Source of the DNA: an archaeon
GTDB taxonomy: Archaea; Aenigmatarchaeota; Aenigmatarchaeia; GW2011-AR5
DNA: 64,000 nucleotides
Direction of reading: 5' to 3'
Assembly: GCA_028279825.1 (NCBI GenBank)
Contig: JANQNA010000002.1
Span: forward strand, 1-64,000
Part shown: positions 28,516-39,600 of the stretch, one piece after another
Layout of the letters: each line of letters opens with the position of its first letter
Position numbering within the stretch: position 1 is the stretch's first letter
Notes under the pieces: generated by a model
Told to the model about the DNA's origin: nothing
Databases searched by the model: none
The model's input: only the letters and a program-made list of their open reading frames with translations
Made by a program: the position numbers and the translations under genes

Positions 28516-29499
28516 TTAGAATACATTGGGATCGAAGAAGGCCTGATCGAACAGTGCACTTAGTGAACGATTGGCATTTAAGCGTGCTATTGCTTCTGAA
28601 AATAATGGCAAACTTGATACTACTTCTATTGACTCACAGCCGTCAGGTACCGTGGGAAGAGTTGGTATTGTATCGGTTACATATAATCTTTCTATTTCAG
28701 AATCTTGTATTCTTTTCCAAGCCGGTATTCCATCCTTTTCACTTAGTACCGGGTGGCAACAATATGCAAGAACTCTTTTTGCACCTTTACCTTTGACTTC
28801 TTCAGCTGCTGCCACTAATGATTGACATGTAACTGCTTGATCATCTATGAACAGTACATCCTTTCCATCTACATCCCCCATGACACCTTTTGAAGTAACT
28901 TCTTTCGTTAGGGGATCTCTTAGTTTGTAAACAATTGCTAAATTATGTGTTCCTACTCCTTCAGCCAGTATCTGTGCTCTCTTTGCTCCGCCAATGTCAG
29001 GAGATGCTACTACTAAATTGCTTGTATCTATATACCTTTTTACGTGAGGTGTGAATATTACACTAACATCCAAATGATCAAGTGGTATTCTGAAAATACC
29101 TTGTATTTGAGGCGAATGCATGCTCATTGTCAATACACGGTCTGCATACTGTTCGATTATTTTGGCTTCTTCACGTATGGATATTGGTACTCTTGCCTCA
29201 TCTTTCCAGTCTTTTTTCATATAACCCAAGTATGTTGGAACATCAATTACTCTGTAGGCAGAATCAGCTATGACACTGTTTATAAGCATTATTTCATGTG
29301 ACCTTCTTCTTGGATCAGGTTGATATGGGCATATAAAGAATGCATCACGCCCACGTACTTCATCCTTTACTTTTATGTCTTCTTCACCATCAGAGAAATC
29401 GTCTACTCTGGTATCCACGTATTTACAACCAATTTTTTGAGCTATTGCTCTCCCGAGTCTTTCACCAGCGTAATCAGAAACTATTACCATCTCAGGCAT
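28516..29499 (-). CDS. prs: Ribose-phosphate pyrophosphokinase (PRPP synthetase)
   Basis: The product would make PRPP from ribose 5-phosphate and ATP for nucleotide synthesis. The 327-residue protein has the family's two-domain phosphoribosyltransferase fold, with DFSDGE near residue 35 and SPDIGGAKRAQ near 168. The PRPP-binding loop reads VLFIDDQAVTCQS, where the usual form is DDxxxTGGT, so the second half of the loop is unusual. The C-terminal extension of ~20 residues is also longer than usual. Divergently transcribed from the Nudix gene. Confidence 0.85.
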   Translation of the reverse strand: MPEMVIVSDYAGERLGRAIAQKIGCKYVDTRVDDFSDGEEDIKVKDEVRGRDAFFICPYQPDPRRRSHEIMLINSVIADSAYRVIDVPTYLGYMKKDWKDEARVPISIREEAKIIEQYADRVLTMSMHSPQIQGIFRIPLDHLDVSVIFTPHVKRYIDTSNLVVASPDIGGAKRAQILAEGVGTHNLAIVYKLRDPLTKEVTSKGVMGDVDGKDVLFIDDQAVTCQSLVAAAEEVKGKGAKRVLAYCCHPVLSEKDGIPAWKRIQDSEIERLYVTDTIPTLPTVPDGCESIEVVSSLPLFSEAIARLNANRSLSALFDQAFFDPNVF

Positions 29500-29520
29500 A
29501 CTAAAAAAGTGTGATGAGTC

Positions 29521-29530
29521 TATATAAAAT
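29521..29530 (+). promoter_or_regulatory. TATA box for the Nudix gene
   Basis: TATATAAAAT ends 21 bp before ATG 29551, implying a nearly leaderless transcript. Confidence 0.6.
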
Positions 29531-29550
29531 TTAGATGTAATTCTATTGTA

Positions 29551-29931
29551 ATGCGGAGATTGGTTGCAGGTGTAGTATTGAAGAATGATAAAGTCTTGGT
29601 TCTGCGTAGAAGCCTTAACTGGAAAGGCTGGGAGCTTGTAAAAGGAAGAATGGGCAGAGAAACACCTAGACAGGCACTGCTTAGAGAGATAAAAGAGGAG
29701 ACTAACCTGAAAGTCAGGATTGTAAAGAAATTAGGAGAAGTTGTTTACAGACACAAACCCCTTCGGGGTCATGTGGAATCGAGACAGATAGTTTATCTTT
29801 GTGAATGTAGTGGTGGAAGCATACGCCTCTCTACAGAACATTCCGGGTATAAATGGGTTACACCAAAACAAGCGGAAAAACTTCTGACTTATTCTAATCA
29901 AAGAAAATTTGTAAGGAAAGCAAATTTATAG
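29551..29931 (+). CDS. Nudix hydrolase
   Basis: The 126-residue protein hydrolyses nucleoside diphosphates linked to another group; the substrate is unknown. The Nudix box is GRMGRETPRQALLREIKEET, with the REIKEE catalytic core. The length is that of small MutT/Ap4A-type enzymes. The ATG lies just after a TATA box, with no ribosome-binding site, as expected of a leaderless archaeal gene. Confidence 0.85.
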   Translation: MRRLVAGVVLKNDKVLVLRRSLNWKGWELVKGRMGRETPRQALLREIKEETNLKVRIVKKLGEVVYRHKPLRGHVESRQIVYLCECSGGSIRLSTEHSGYKWVTPKQAEKLLTYSNQRKFVRKANL

Positions 29932-29969
29932 TAGTGCAGTCAAGTATTATTACGTAATTGGGTGGTAAT

Positions 29970-32192
29970 TTGAAGCACGTACTGTTCTTTTCGGAAGTTA
30001 GGATGAAAGATGTTCCTCTGGTTGGAGGTAAGAATGCCTCGCTTGGAGAAATGATTTCTTTTGGTCTGCCGGTGCCGAACGGCTTTGCTGTTACTTCTGC
30101 TGCTTACAGATACTTTATCAGAGAGAATGACCTTGACGGCAAGATAAAGGATGTGCTGCGTGGCACAAATGTTCATTCTCTTCGTGAACTGAAACGCGCC
30201 GGTGCTTTGATAAGAGGCATGATTAATTCTGCAAAGTTTCCTAAGGATCTTGAAAAGGATATACTTGCCGCTTACCACAAATTAGGAAGCAGGTTTGTGG
30301 CTGTGAGATCTTCGGCTACTGCTGAGGATCTTCCGGATGCAAGCTTTGCAGGTGAACAGGAGAGCTATTTGAATGTTGACCAGAGAAATCTTCTGAAGCG
30401 CGTGCGCAATTGTTTTGCTTCGCTGTTCACTGACAGAGCGATATCTTACCGTCAGGATAAAGGATTCAATCATTTCAAAGTTTACCTTTCAGTGGCCGTG
30501 CAGAAGCAAGTTTTTTCTAAGGCCAGCGGTGTTATGTTTACAATTGATCCTGACAGCGGACACCAGAACTTTATTGTAATCAATTCAGGCTTTGGTCTTG
30601 GTGACTACATTGTCCAGGGAAAGATCAATCCTGACGAGTTCTGGATCTTCAAAAAATCCGGCAGGCTTGTAGAGAAACAGCTTGGCAAGAAGACAATGAT
30701 GGAAGTAAGATCGATCTACGGCGTCAAGAAAAAAAGGCTGTCAAAAACAATGCAGAATTCATTTTCTATAAGCGACAAGGAAGCTGAGAGACTTGCAGCC
30801 TATGGGCTCCGCATAGAAAAGCACTATAAACGCGCGATGGATATTGAGTGGGCAAAAGATGCTGACAACAAGATCTACATCATACAAGCCAGGCCCGAGA
30901 CGGTTCATGCTTCAAAGAAAAATGTGTTTGAGGAATTTAGAATGCTTGAAAAAGGAACTTTGATAGCTGAAGGGGCGGCCGTGGGCCGCAAGATTGCGGC
31001 AGGTCCTGTGAATGTTATAAGGGATGTTCGCGATATCGGGAGATTCAAGAAGGGCCAGGTCTTGGTAACAACAATGACTGATCCTGACTGGGAGCCTATA
31101 ATGAAGATTGCTTCTGCTATTATTACAGAACAAGGTGGCCGAACTTCTCATGCGGCTATTGTGTCAAGAGAGTTGGGAATACCAGCCGCTGTCGGTGTGC
31201 CTAATGCTACAAAATTGCTTCGCAACGGGCAGCAGATAACAATTGACTGTTCTGCTGAAAAAGGAAGAATATGGAAAGGTAAACTGAAGTTTTCCTCTAC
31301 AAAGCACAATATCAAGAAGATGCCAAAAACACGAACAAAGTTGTACGTTAATGTTGGCGAGCCGCATGAAGCTGTTGATGCATCGCTCTTGCCGGTGGAC
31401 GGGGCTGGTCTGGCAAGAGAGGAGTTCATAATCTCATCGGCCATAGCCGAACATCCAATGGCAATGATCAAGCAGAAACGGGAGAAAATTTTTATCGACA
31501 GACTTGCTTCAGGCATAGCGAAGATCGCAGCTTCATTTTACCCGCGACCAATTACTATTCGTTTCAGCGACTTCAAGACTAATGAATACAGGAATCTAAA
31601 AGGCGGTAAGCCTTACGAACCTGAAGAATCAAACCCGATGATCGGGTGGAGGGGTACGTCCAGGTATATTTCTGAATATGAGCCGGCTTTTCGCCTGGAG
31701 CTAAAGGCTCTGAACAGGTGTTACAACGAGTTTGGTCTCACGAACATTAAAGTTATGCTGCCGTTCTGTAGGACTATATCGGAGGCCAAAAAGGTTCTGG
31801 CAATAATCAAATCTGAAAAACTGAAAGCAGATATTGGCGTGATGGCTGAAATTCCTTCAAATGTTATCATAGCAGACCAGTTTGCAAAACACTTCAAGTT
31901 CTTTTCTATCGGTTCCAATGATTTAACACAGTTAACACTTGGTATTGACAGGGACAGTACTAAACTGGCCCATTCATTTGACGAAAGAAACGATGCAGTG
32001 AAACACCTGATAGAACATCTCATCAGGACAGCCCACAAGAGAAAGAGAAAAGTCGGAATATGCGGACAGGCACCTTCAGACTATCCAGACTTTACAGAAT
32101 TCTTAGTGAAGAAAAAGATAGACAGCATATCTGTGAATCCTGATGTTGCTGTTACGATGAGATTAGTTATAGCTAAAGCTGAGAAGCGTTAA
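29970..32192 (+). CDS. ppsA: Phosphoenolpyruvate synthase (pyruvate, water dikinase)
   Basis: The enzyme converts pyruvate and ATP to PEP, AMP and phosphate, a gluconeogenic entry point. The N-terminal ATP-grasp domain begins VRMKDVPLVGGKNASLGEM; the phosphohistidine domain has QGGRTSHAAIVSRELG with the catalytic His; the C-terminal PEP-binding barrel ends IGICGQAP-like VGICGQAPSD. At 740 residues it is a little shorter than typical. TTG 29970 after GGTGGT matches the family start; TTG 29958 is the longer option. Its last 4 bp overlap the convergent lysS. Confidence 0.9.
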   Translation: MKHVLFFSEVRMKDVPLVGGKNASLGEMISFGLPVPNGFAVTSAAYRYFIRENDLDGKIKDVLRGTNVHSLRELKRAGALIRGMINSAKFPKDLEKDILAAYHKLGSRFVAVRSSATAEDLPDASFAGEQESYLNVDQRNLLKRVRNCFASLFTDRAISYRQDKGFNHFKVYLSVAVQKQVFSKASGVMFTIDPDSGHQNFIVINSGFGLGDYIVQGKINPDEFWIFKKSGRLVEKQLGKKTMMEVRSIYGVKKKRLSKTMQNSFSISDKEAERLAAYGLRIEKHYKRAMDIEWAKDADNKIYIIQARPETVHASKKNVFEEFRMLEKGTLIAEGAAVGRKIAAGPVNVIRDVRDIGRFKKGQVLVTTMTDPDWEPIMKIASAIITEQGGRTSHAAIVSRELGIPAAVGVPNATKLLRNGQQITIDCSAEKGRIWKGKLKFSSTKHNIKKMPKTRTKLYVNVGEPHEAVDASLLPVDGAGLAREEFIISSAIAEHPMAMIKQKREKIFIDRLASGIAKIAASFYPRPITIRFSDFKTNEYRNLKGGKPYEPEESNPMIGWRGTSRYISEYEPAFRLELKALNRCYNEFGLTNIKVMLPFCRTISEAKKVLAIIKSEKLKADIGVMAEIPSNVIIADQFAKHFKFFSIGSNDLTQLTLGIDRDSTKLAHSFDERNDAVKHLIEHLIRTAHKRKRKVGICGQAPSDYPDFTEFLVKKKIDSISVNPDVAVTMRLVIAKAEKR

Positions 32193-33754
32193 AATTCTTC
32201 TATTCTTCCCTTTAATGTATCGGCTGCTTTCTGGCAGCCAATGGCCACGATAAACTGTGTAAGCCTTGGTCCGCGTTTGTTATTAAGCAACAGCACATAG
32301 GCCGCTTCGAAGAAATTTTTTACATCCAGATTAGCTTCTTTTGGTATTGCATACAGGCGTGCATAAAGTTCCCTTTCGTTCCATTCTTTTGACTCCAACT
32401 CGTAAATCAGTTTTTTGATGGTTTTTCTCTGGTCGTCTGTTAAAGCGTAAATTATCTTTTCTTCGGGCACGGTATCCCTTACCCAGTTTTCCACGTAGCC
32501 CAGTCTTTCCTCTATATCATCGTCTTTTTTGATATGACCGGTGCGCTGTAGAATGTTCTTTACAACTTCCCTGTTCTTTGCCAGCCGCAGGAGCGTAGCC
32601 AGCATGTTATACTGAATAGATACTTCTTCTTTTGGCTTGTTCAGGAAATGAACGTACTCGAACAGTCTTTTCTGGTGTTCCAGTTCCTTCTGGTTACCGG
32701 ATTTTACCTTGCCCAGGTAAACATTCTGAAGCTCGTCTAATTCATCCATGTAGGCCGGTATTGCATCAGGATCAACAACACGGCTCGTACCGAGTCTTTT
32801 TAAGAAAAGCAAACGCAGGCTTAACGGACTCGCGTATTTCATCCATCTTGCAGGTGTAAATACATTGCCTGCACTCTTGGATATTTTTTTACCGCTCCTC
32901 TCGGTGAATAATTCGTAAAAAGAGTGTATAGGCGGTTCCCAGCCAAGAATTTCCTTGGCAATCCTGTCGTTACATTTTACACTGTCAAGTATGTCTTTGC
33001 CGTATGCTTCATAGTTTATCTTCAGGGCAGCCCATCTTGCACCGAATTCAACTTTCCAAGCAAGCTTGCCGTCTCTTATGCCGCATGTTCCGTCATGACC
33101 GCAACCCTTGATTTCTATCTCTTTGCCGGTATTGGAGTTTTTTCCTGTGAACGACTGGTCACATTTATAGTAGATTTTATCATCCTCAAATCTGTAGCTT
33201 CGTGTTGTGTAGACGCGGCCGCACTTTTCACAGACTGCCAGATAGGGCAACTGTGTCATGAACTTTTCCTGGCCTGTCACTTCGCGAATAATTTCCCCGC
33301 ATCGTTTGCCGTTCTTCAGGATTGTTCTTATCTGATCGTCCAGGGTTCCTTTCGGGTATTCCACACTTGCGCGAAGCAGCTTGAATTCAACACCTAATTC
33401 GACAAAGGCGTCTGTTAATAATGAAGATATGTGTGATCCGAAAGAATCATGGCATCCAAACGGGTCTTCTATCCGGGACACCGGTTTTCCGATATCCTTT
33501 TCCATTTCAGCCGGAAACCCTGCAGGAACTTTTCTCAGGCCGTCACGATCATCACTAAAAGCAATAAACTCGCTCAGTTTTCCAAGTTCCTTTATGGCCA
33601 GATTTACGACGAATGACCTTATTCCGTCACCGGCTGAGCCTACATGAGGTATGCCTGACGCACCAAGGCCCATTTCCGTCCTGAGTATGCTTGACCTTTT
33701 TAGCTTGTCTTCCCTTTCAACGACTTCTTTTGCAACATTATCTGCCCAAAACAT
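32189..33754 (-). CDS. lysS: Lysyl-tRNA synthetase, class I
   Basis: This is the archaeal-type class I LysRS that charges tRNA-Lys. The HIGH-like motif is GIPHVGSAGD and the KMSKS-like motif is GKKISKSAGN. A zinc-binding insertion is visible (CEKCGRVY, later CDQSF and CGHDGTCG). Start MFWADNVAKEVV at 33754 fits the family; a longer frame upstream is unlikely. Class I LysRS is a strong archaeal marker. Confidence 0.92.
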   Translation of the reverse strand: MFWADNVAKEVVEREDKLKRSSILRTEMGLGASGIPHVGSAGDGIRSFVVNLAIKELGKLSEFIAFSDDRDGLRKVPAGFPAEMEKDIGKPVSRIEDPFGCHDSFGSHISSLLTDAFVELGVEFKLLRASVEYPKGTLDDQIRTILKNGKRCGEIIREVTGQEKFMTQLPYLAVCEKCGRVYTTRSYRFEDDKIYYKCDQSFTGKNSNTGKEIEIKGCGHDGTCGIRDGKLAWKVEFGARWAALKINYEAYGKDILDSVKCNDRIAKEILGWEPPIHSFYELFTERSGKKISKSAGNVFTPARWMKYASPLSLRLLFLKRLGTSRVVDPDAIPAYMDELDELQNVYLGKVKSGNQKELEHQKRLFEYVHFLNKPKEEVSIQYNMLATLLRLAKNREVVKNILQRTGHIKKDDDIEERLGYVENWVRDTVPEEKIIYALTDDQRKTIKKLIYELESKEWNERELYARLYAIPKEANLDVKNFFEAAYVLLLNNKRGPRLTQFIVAIGCQKAADTLKGRIEEF

Positions 33755-33856
33755 AGCAAATACTTTAACTGAATACTTAAAAAAAGGAGACCTAACAAAA
33801 GATAAACGTTTAATAACCTTCCATGGCAACTATACGAGAATAGAAGGGTAATTCTT

Positions 33857-35083
33857 ATGGCGATACCAAAATATACCTATATTATATTGGGAATAGTGGT
33901 AGCCGCGCTTCTCTCTCAGATAACCTCGATGGATATTGCATTGTTTACAGGATTCATAATTGTGATAGCGGGATTGATTTTTTCGGACAAAAAGAACGTT
34001 AAACTTGAAGGAATTGTCATAATACGAAGAACAAAGAAGGGAAGACACTTCATTGACAAAATTGCCAATAAATGGCCCGGCTTCTGGCGGAAGATGTCCA
34101 CGGCCGGAATAGTGGTTGCTGTCATTATTATGATTTTTGGATCAGTATTGCTCTTAACACAGGCATGGTCCGTAATAGAAGGTGCTGAAGGCGGGGTTAA
34201 GCTTTTGCTGCCCGGTCCTGTGAGTGATCCCGTGAGTGCGCCCGGCGTTTTCCTTGTTCCGTGGTGGATATGGATTGTGGGAATTGCTATTGTCATTATT
34301 CCTCACGAGTTTATGCACGGTGTTATGTGCAGGCTGGATAAAGTGAGAATAAAGTCTGTCGGGTGGTTATTGCTTATCTTGATACCGGGTGCATTTGTGG
34401 AGCCGGATGAGAAGCAGCTGGAAAAGGCGAAAAAACGTACGAAACTGAGCGTATATGCTGCAGGCTCTTTTGCAAACATGGTGGTTGCCGCTGTTGTTTT
34501 TCTGCTGTTGTTCCTCTTTATGACATCCACGATATCCGCAGCCGGCGTATATACAACACCTTTAGAAGGTTTGCCAGCGGCTGTGGCAGGTATAAACGGT
34601 ACTATAACTGCGATAAACGGACAGGAAATAAGAATGGTCGATGACCTTTCTGATACGCTTTCACAATATAGCCCGGGAGAAACAATCCAGGTAACAACCA
34701 CAGAAGTTGATTACATAATACCCGGTATAACAGGAGGATTGCTGCCGCAGTCCGTACCGGTTGTTGGTGAAGAGACGAACACTTATACTGTAACGCTCAC
34801 GGAAAAGGAGGGAGCTGCTTATCTGGGCGTGGCAGTGATCGCGCAGGCTATAACGCTGAATTTTGACCTCAATGCTTACTTCCTGATATCTACGCTGTTG
34901 TTCTGGATGTTTATCTTCAGTTTCGGTATAGGGCTGGTGAACATGCTGCCAATTGGTCCTCTGGACGGCGGACTGTTCTTCAGTGAAATTACAGGCAAGA
35001 AAAGGCTTTCAAAGATTGTTTCCGTGGCAATGATCATACTTCTTCTGTTCAATTTGGTAGGGCCTATTTTCCTGACAGGATAG
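33857..35083 (+). CDS. Site-2 protease-like intramembrane metalloprotease with PDZ-like insert
   Basis: The 408-residue membrane protein has the zinc site IIPHEFMHGV (HExxH) in a helix at about residue 150 and the second site NMLPIGPLDGG near residue 365, as in the M50 family. Between them residues about 245-325 look like a PDZ domain (INGTITAINGQEI). Such enzymes cut membrane-anchored regulators or signal peptides; the substrate is unknown. Confidence 0.85.
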   Translation: MAIPKYTYIILGIVVAALLSQITSMDIALFTGFIIVIAGLIFSDKKNVKLEGIVIIRRTKKGRHFIDKIANKWPGFWRKMSTAGIVVAVIIMIFGSVLLLTQAWSVIEGAEGGVKLLLPGPVSDPVSAPGVFLVPWWIWIVGIAIVIIPHEFMHGVMCRLDKVRIKSVGWLLLILIPGAFVEPDEKQLEKAKKRTKLSVYAAGSFANMVVAAVVFLLLFLFMTSTISAAGVYTTPLEGLPAAVAGINGTITAINGQEIRMVDDLSDTLSQYSPGETIQVTTTEVDYIIPGITGGLLPQSVPVVGEETNTYTVTLTEKEGAAYLGVAVIAQAITLNFDLNAYFLISTLLFWMFIFSFGIGLVNMLPIGPLDGGLFFSEITGKKRLSKIVSVAMIILLLFNLVGPIFLTG

Positions 35084-35124
35084 TGACAAAAGTCACCACT
35101 AGAAAGTAATATAAATACCATATC

Positions 35125-35132
35125 TTTATATA
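35125..35132 (+). promoter_or_regulatory. TATA box before the zincin-motif gene
   Basis: TTTATATA lies about 47 bp before ATG 35179. Confidence 0.5.
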
Positions 35133-35178
35133 CCTGGGAAATCTTAATATAAACAAGAGAAAATATGGACGTGGTTTA

Positions 35179-36384
35179 ATGTCGTTATTCATACCGAAGG
35201 ATCTAATGGGAAGGGGTCTTATAGCTGAGCCTACACCCAGAGAAATTGATAATTACGGTAACGGCGGCGGGCCTGTAAGAGCTGCGCGTAATTACATAAG
35301 AGGCGGTCTTGCGCCTTATGTTCTTGGTTTAAGCATGATTGCACTTCCGAGTGCTGCATGCGGTGACAGCGGTCCAGCTGGACATACACCTGTACCTGAC
35401 ACAAGCGGCCAGACAACTGGCGATCCGGTTCCGGGACCAACACCATCACCGACGCCACCTGTAGAGGGATGTAAAGACGGTTCATGGTGCGGGCGTCTTT
35501 ATAGTCGTATGACAGGCGAGCCTATCCAGGGTGCAAGGGTAAGTGCTAGGTCACTTAGCGGCCCTTCTGCACATTCAGAATCTGTTGATCCTTCCACGGA
35601 CGTTGACGGAAGTTTTGTTGTTCCAGGCGTTGGTTTTGACCAGGAATATTTAATAGAAGTCACGAAAGAGGGTGAATTAGTGCCACACGTTACTGAAAGA
35701 GCAAGAATTCCGGGTCACACAGATCTGTCAGTTCTTAGATACGGCGATGAACGTAACGGCGTTGTTTTCGACCGCTTATTTGAAAGGTTCTTCAACGATT
35801 ACGCAAGGATGAGTGTATCAAACGGGCGAACCGTAACAAAAGTAGATCCTGCCCGTCCATTCACAGAGATATATGTTGTGGAAGGCGGGTTACCGCAGAA
35901 ACAATTCGATGAATTAATAGGGTATTTAGAGGCTATAAGTGAGAGAAACACAAGCGACTATTTATGTGATCCTGGTGCAATTCCACCTGTTGTTAAAGTG
36001 GGCCGACCTGTAAATGGCAACAGGAAAGACGGTTCAATAGTTGTAACAATAGGTGATGGTGCGTCTGCACGTCCCTGGTTAGATCCTAATGGATATATAG
36101 TTAGTTGTCATCTAACACTTGATAGAAACTACTTTGGGTCTTCAAATTCCGATGATACGCCAGGTAAACTACATGTTGCTGCACATGAACTAGGTCATTG
36201 TCACGGAGCCGGTCATGTAGAGCCAGATATGAGTGAACCTCGTTTAATGGCGACCGGCGGTCTTCTTTCGGATGAACTGTCAGAACCAGAGAAAGGGGCT
36301 GCGTGTCTTATGAACCACGGTGATACGTGGACAGGTAACGTGGCACCTGACAGGAACAGGCATGGTGTCAGATTCCAGAACTAG
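35179..36384 (+). CDS. Zincin-motif surface lipoprotein with a carboxypeptidase regulatory-like domain
   Basis: The 401-residue protein has an N-terminal cytosolic tail of ~40 residues, a hydrophobic helix ending PSAAC (Cys61, lipobox-like) and a Thr/Pro linker. Residues about 100-175 resemble a carboxypeptidase regulatory-like domain (GRLYSRMTGEPIQGARVSA). The catalytic part has HELGHCHGAGH at residues 336-346, the extended HExxHxxGxxH zinc motif of metzincins. A Met-turn is not obvious, though RLMATGG follows ~20 residues on. Likely a cell-surface protease. Confidence 0.65.
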   Translation: MSLFIPKDLMGRGLIAEPTPREIDNYGNGGGPVRAARNYIRGGLAPYVLGLSMIALPSAACGDSGPAGHTPVPDTSGQTTGDPVPGPTPSPTPPVEGCKDGSWCGRLYSRMTGEPIQGARVSARSLSGPSAHSESVDPSTDVDGSFVVPGVGFDQEYLIEVTKEGELVPHVTERARIPGHTDLSVLRYGDERNGVVFDRLFERFFNDYARMSVSNGRTVTKVDPARPFTEIYVVEGGLPQKQFDELIGYLEAISERNTSDYLCDPGAIPPVVKVGRPVNGNRKDGSIVVTIGDGASARPWLDPNGYIVSCHLTLDRNYFGSSNSDDTPGKLHVAAHELGHCHGAGHVEPDMSEPRLMATGGLLSDELSEPEKGAACLMNHGDTWTGNVAPDRNRHGVRFQN

Positions 36385-36584
36385 ATCTTTTTTCTTGCAT
36401 CTCTTATTAACACGATGAATGTCGTTACAGACAATACGAGTATTATTACGGATATTATTTTGTATATACCACTGACTGTATTAACGTCCAAGCCAATTAT
36501 ATTCATTACGTCATCTATTATATAGAATGTTCCAATGAACAGTATTGTAAATGCCATCAGGATTTGTATTCTCCGCGGATCCAT
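36381..36584 (-). CDS. Small two-helix membrane protein
   Basis: The 67-residue product has hydrophobic helices at residues 7-27 and 40-60 and a KKI C-terminus. It overlaps the convergent gene by 4 bp. Unknown family. Confidence 0.55.
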   Translation of the reverse strand: MDPRRIQILMAFTILFIGTFYIIDDVMNIIGLDVNTVSGIYKIISVIILVLSVTTFIVLIRDARKKI

Positions 36585-36644
36585 GTTTATACTTGTTTTT
36601 ACCGGTATAAATGTATAATCACGATGATCGCAACATCTAAAAAA

Positions 36645-36652
36645 TTTATATA
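36645..36652 (+). promoter_or_regulatory. TATA box for giant surface protein 1
   Basis: TTTATATA centred about 35 bp before ATG 36684, with an A-rich BRE-like region upstream. Confidence 0.6.
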
Positions 36653-36683
36653 CGGCCCTTGACCATAGATATCTTAGATATAC

Positions 36684-39600
36684 ATGAAGAAAGGTTATCT
36701 GCTGTTTGCGATATTGTTGGTTTTTGTATTCTTTTTGAATACAGATGTTGGATTAGCCCGTATTGGTGATTGTGGCGGTAGCTGGTGCAGCGGCACTGAA
36801 AAGACAAACTGTGTTGGCTGTTCTTACGGGTGCAGTGAAGTTGATACGTGTATAGATTCTGTTATTGAGCCCGGTATATGTGATTTAACATCGATAATGC
36901 AATGTGATGAGGCACAAACCTGTGTCCCTCCTTGTTCTGCATATTGCAGCAACGGCAGGGCTTGTACTGGCGGTAGTTGTGACGGATCTACCGGTACCTG
37001 TACAGGAGACTCATGTGGGCCGGTTTGTGCACATGGATGCAACGGAGGGTCGTGCAATCCTGATCCTTGTGACGGCGTTAGTTGTAATTCACACTGCAGC
37101 GGTGATAATTACAAGTATAGTGGCTCATGCAGCGGCGGCACGTGCTCTTATTCGACCTGGGTTTGTGATGATGAAAACGGATGGTACTGTGACGGAACTA
37201 CAAGAGAATGGAGAAACTACAAATGTTGCTGGGAACCGGGTTGTATAGGATGCGAGGATTATTCTACAAGCCAAAGTACAAATTGTCTTAATGAGGAGAA
37301 TTACTGCAGCGGCGGCAATCTTGTCCGATACATTGGCTGCAGTAATGGTGCATGTACCACAACAACTGATATATGTGAGTATGGCTGTTTAGCCAAGACA
37401 GGCGATGATGTATGCCAGACAAACCCGCCACCTGTTTTAACTTCCGTGAATTTCAATCCTTCTACCGTTAAACAAGGAACATCTGTGACAGCTACATCTG
37501 TTGCATCTGATCCTGAGAGTGAGCAGGTACGTCTCATATGCGGAACAACACAGCATGCAAATGATTTGTGTAATGGCAGCCTGGCTGCAAATAATCCTTC
37601 CTGTACGTTTACTGCTCCTGACGCGGTTACATGGCCGGACGGCCCTAACGATGTCTGGTGTTATGTTGAGGATGAGGTCGGACCTTTTTCAGACGACCTT
37701 GCCACGCCAATAACTTCTGACAATTCAGGGCCATCAATAACTCCTACAAGAATACCTTCGGAGACTTATGTTACAACAGGGACAGAGATTACTTTTTCTG
37801 CTTCAGCTTCAGATACCCTGGCAGGACTAAAATCAATGACCCTGTACGTTGATGATATTGCGGAGCAAACGTGCCTGAATTCACCTTGTTCTTTCCAAAC
37901 AACACTTGCTTACGGGCAGCACACTTTTTACGTAGAGGCTTTGGACAATCTTGACAACCTTGCGACAAGTCCTACGGATACATTCTACATGGATGATGTT
38001 CCGGTTACAAGTGATGTTTATTACAACTCTGCAAACGGCGAATGCAAGACAGGGCAGACGATGATTCTTGAATGTGACGTGACAGACGCGAATGTGCCTT
38101 TAGGCGACACGGTTTCCACGGCTGCGTGGATTGGTACATGCAATGAGGCTGATTGCTTCAATACAAGAACATGGGAAACAGGTTTTGTAGGTGCGGCAAT
38201 GACAGGACCTGCTACAGGAGGAACATTCACGATTTCATTTCCTGTGCCGGGCGGTTACACGGAAGGTATGCCTATAGCGGCAACCTGCCAGGCAACAGAC
38301 AGCCATGGCGGTACGTCTAATTGGGGCAACGGATATCCCGTTTGCATACTGAATAACTGTCCTGTCCTTCCTGAACTGACAGTAGATTCTATTACACCTA
38401 ACCCTGTTAAACTAGGAGATACAGTGACAATTGTGTTTAGTGCCAATGAAACACTGTCTTCCACGGAAGTCAAGGTAAAGCCAAACGCTCAGGGGGGTGG
38501 ATCTATAGAGTATGATGCCAGCTTCGCTGGCCAGACAGGAGATCAATATACTTACACGTTTACTGTTGCTGCGCAACATGACGACGGCATTGCCGATGTT
38601 TATATGACTGGAAGAGACGTTTCTCCATACGCATGTCCAAAAACTGTAATAGCACCGCTAACCATAGACAAAACACCACCGGTCACCACACCAACATGTA
38701 ACGACGGGACATGCCTGGCTTCTTACAATGGAATACCGGTAACGGTTACATTCGACTGCCAGGATCTTGCGGGCTGTGATTACACGGAGTATTCCATAAA
38801 CGGAGGGGCCTTTGAAGTTTACAATCCATCTACACCACCGGAAATTACATCCCTTGCAGACGGCCAGACAGTTGATTACAGGTCTGTAGATATTCTTGGA
38901 AACACGGAAACAACGAAGCAGTACGTTTTCACAAACACGGAAAAAGAAATACGTATATGGATAACTCTGGACAACGATCATGTTAACGAAGGAACCCCGA
39001 TAAACGGTGAGTGGTTCTGCTTAATAAGGGATGCAAACATTCCTGCAAACATATACGGCATGTGTGATATGTGGAATCCTGTGAACACGTTTGATATTAC
39101 AATAGACCCGCAACAACCAACAGAGCAGTGCTATCTTTGCGAGGCCTGGGGGAGCAGCAAAACAAATTATCTAACAAATAATGAAGTGACAAGTATATCG
39201 GAACCGCAAAGCGTGGACGGCGTTGCTTATACGATAACAAAGAAATGGACTGTACCCATAGACACGAATATTTTCCATTCAGATTTATGCGCCGGTTTCT
39301 ATGATGGCGGGATGGATCTTGGAGGATCAAATTGTACACAATATACTGTTGATCAGTGCGGCAGCGTAACCTGTGATACACCGCCTGCTGAGGATTACTG
39401 TGACGGGTCTACCCTGTTCTATTACGGTCCCGGTGTATGCGTGCCCGACACCGGCTTATGCGAATATCCGTTCCTAAACCAGACATGTGCATACGGGTGT
39501 GACAGCCTTCCGGGAGATGATGAATGTTCAACAAATCCAAAACCGGAGCTTATGGGAATAACACTTACGGGTTCTTATGGGGTTTATGCCAAATTCGGAG

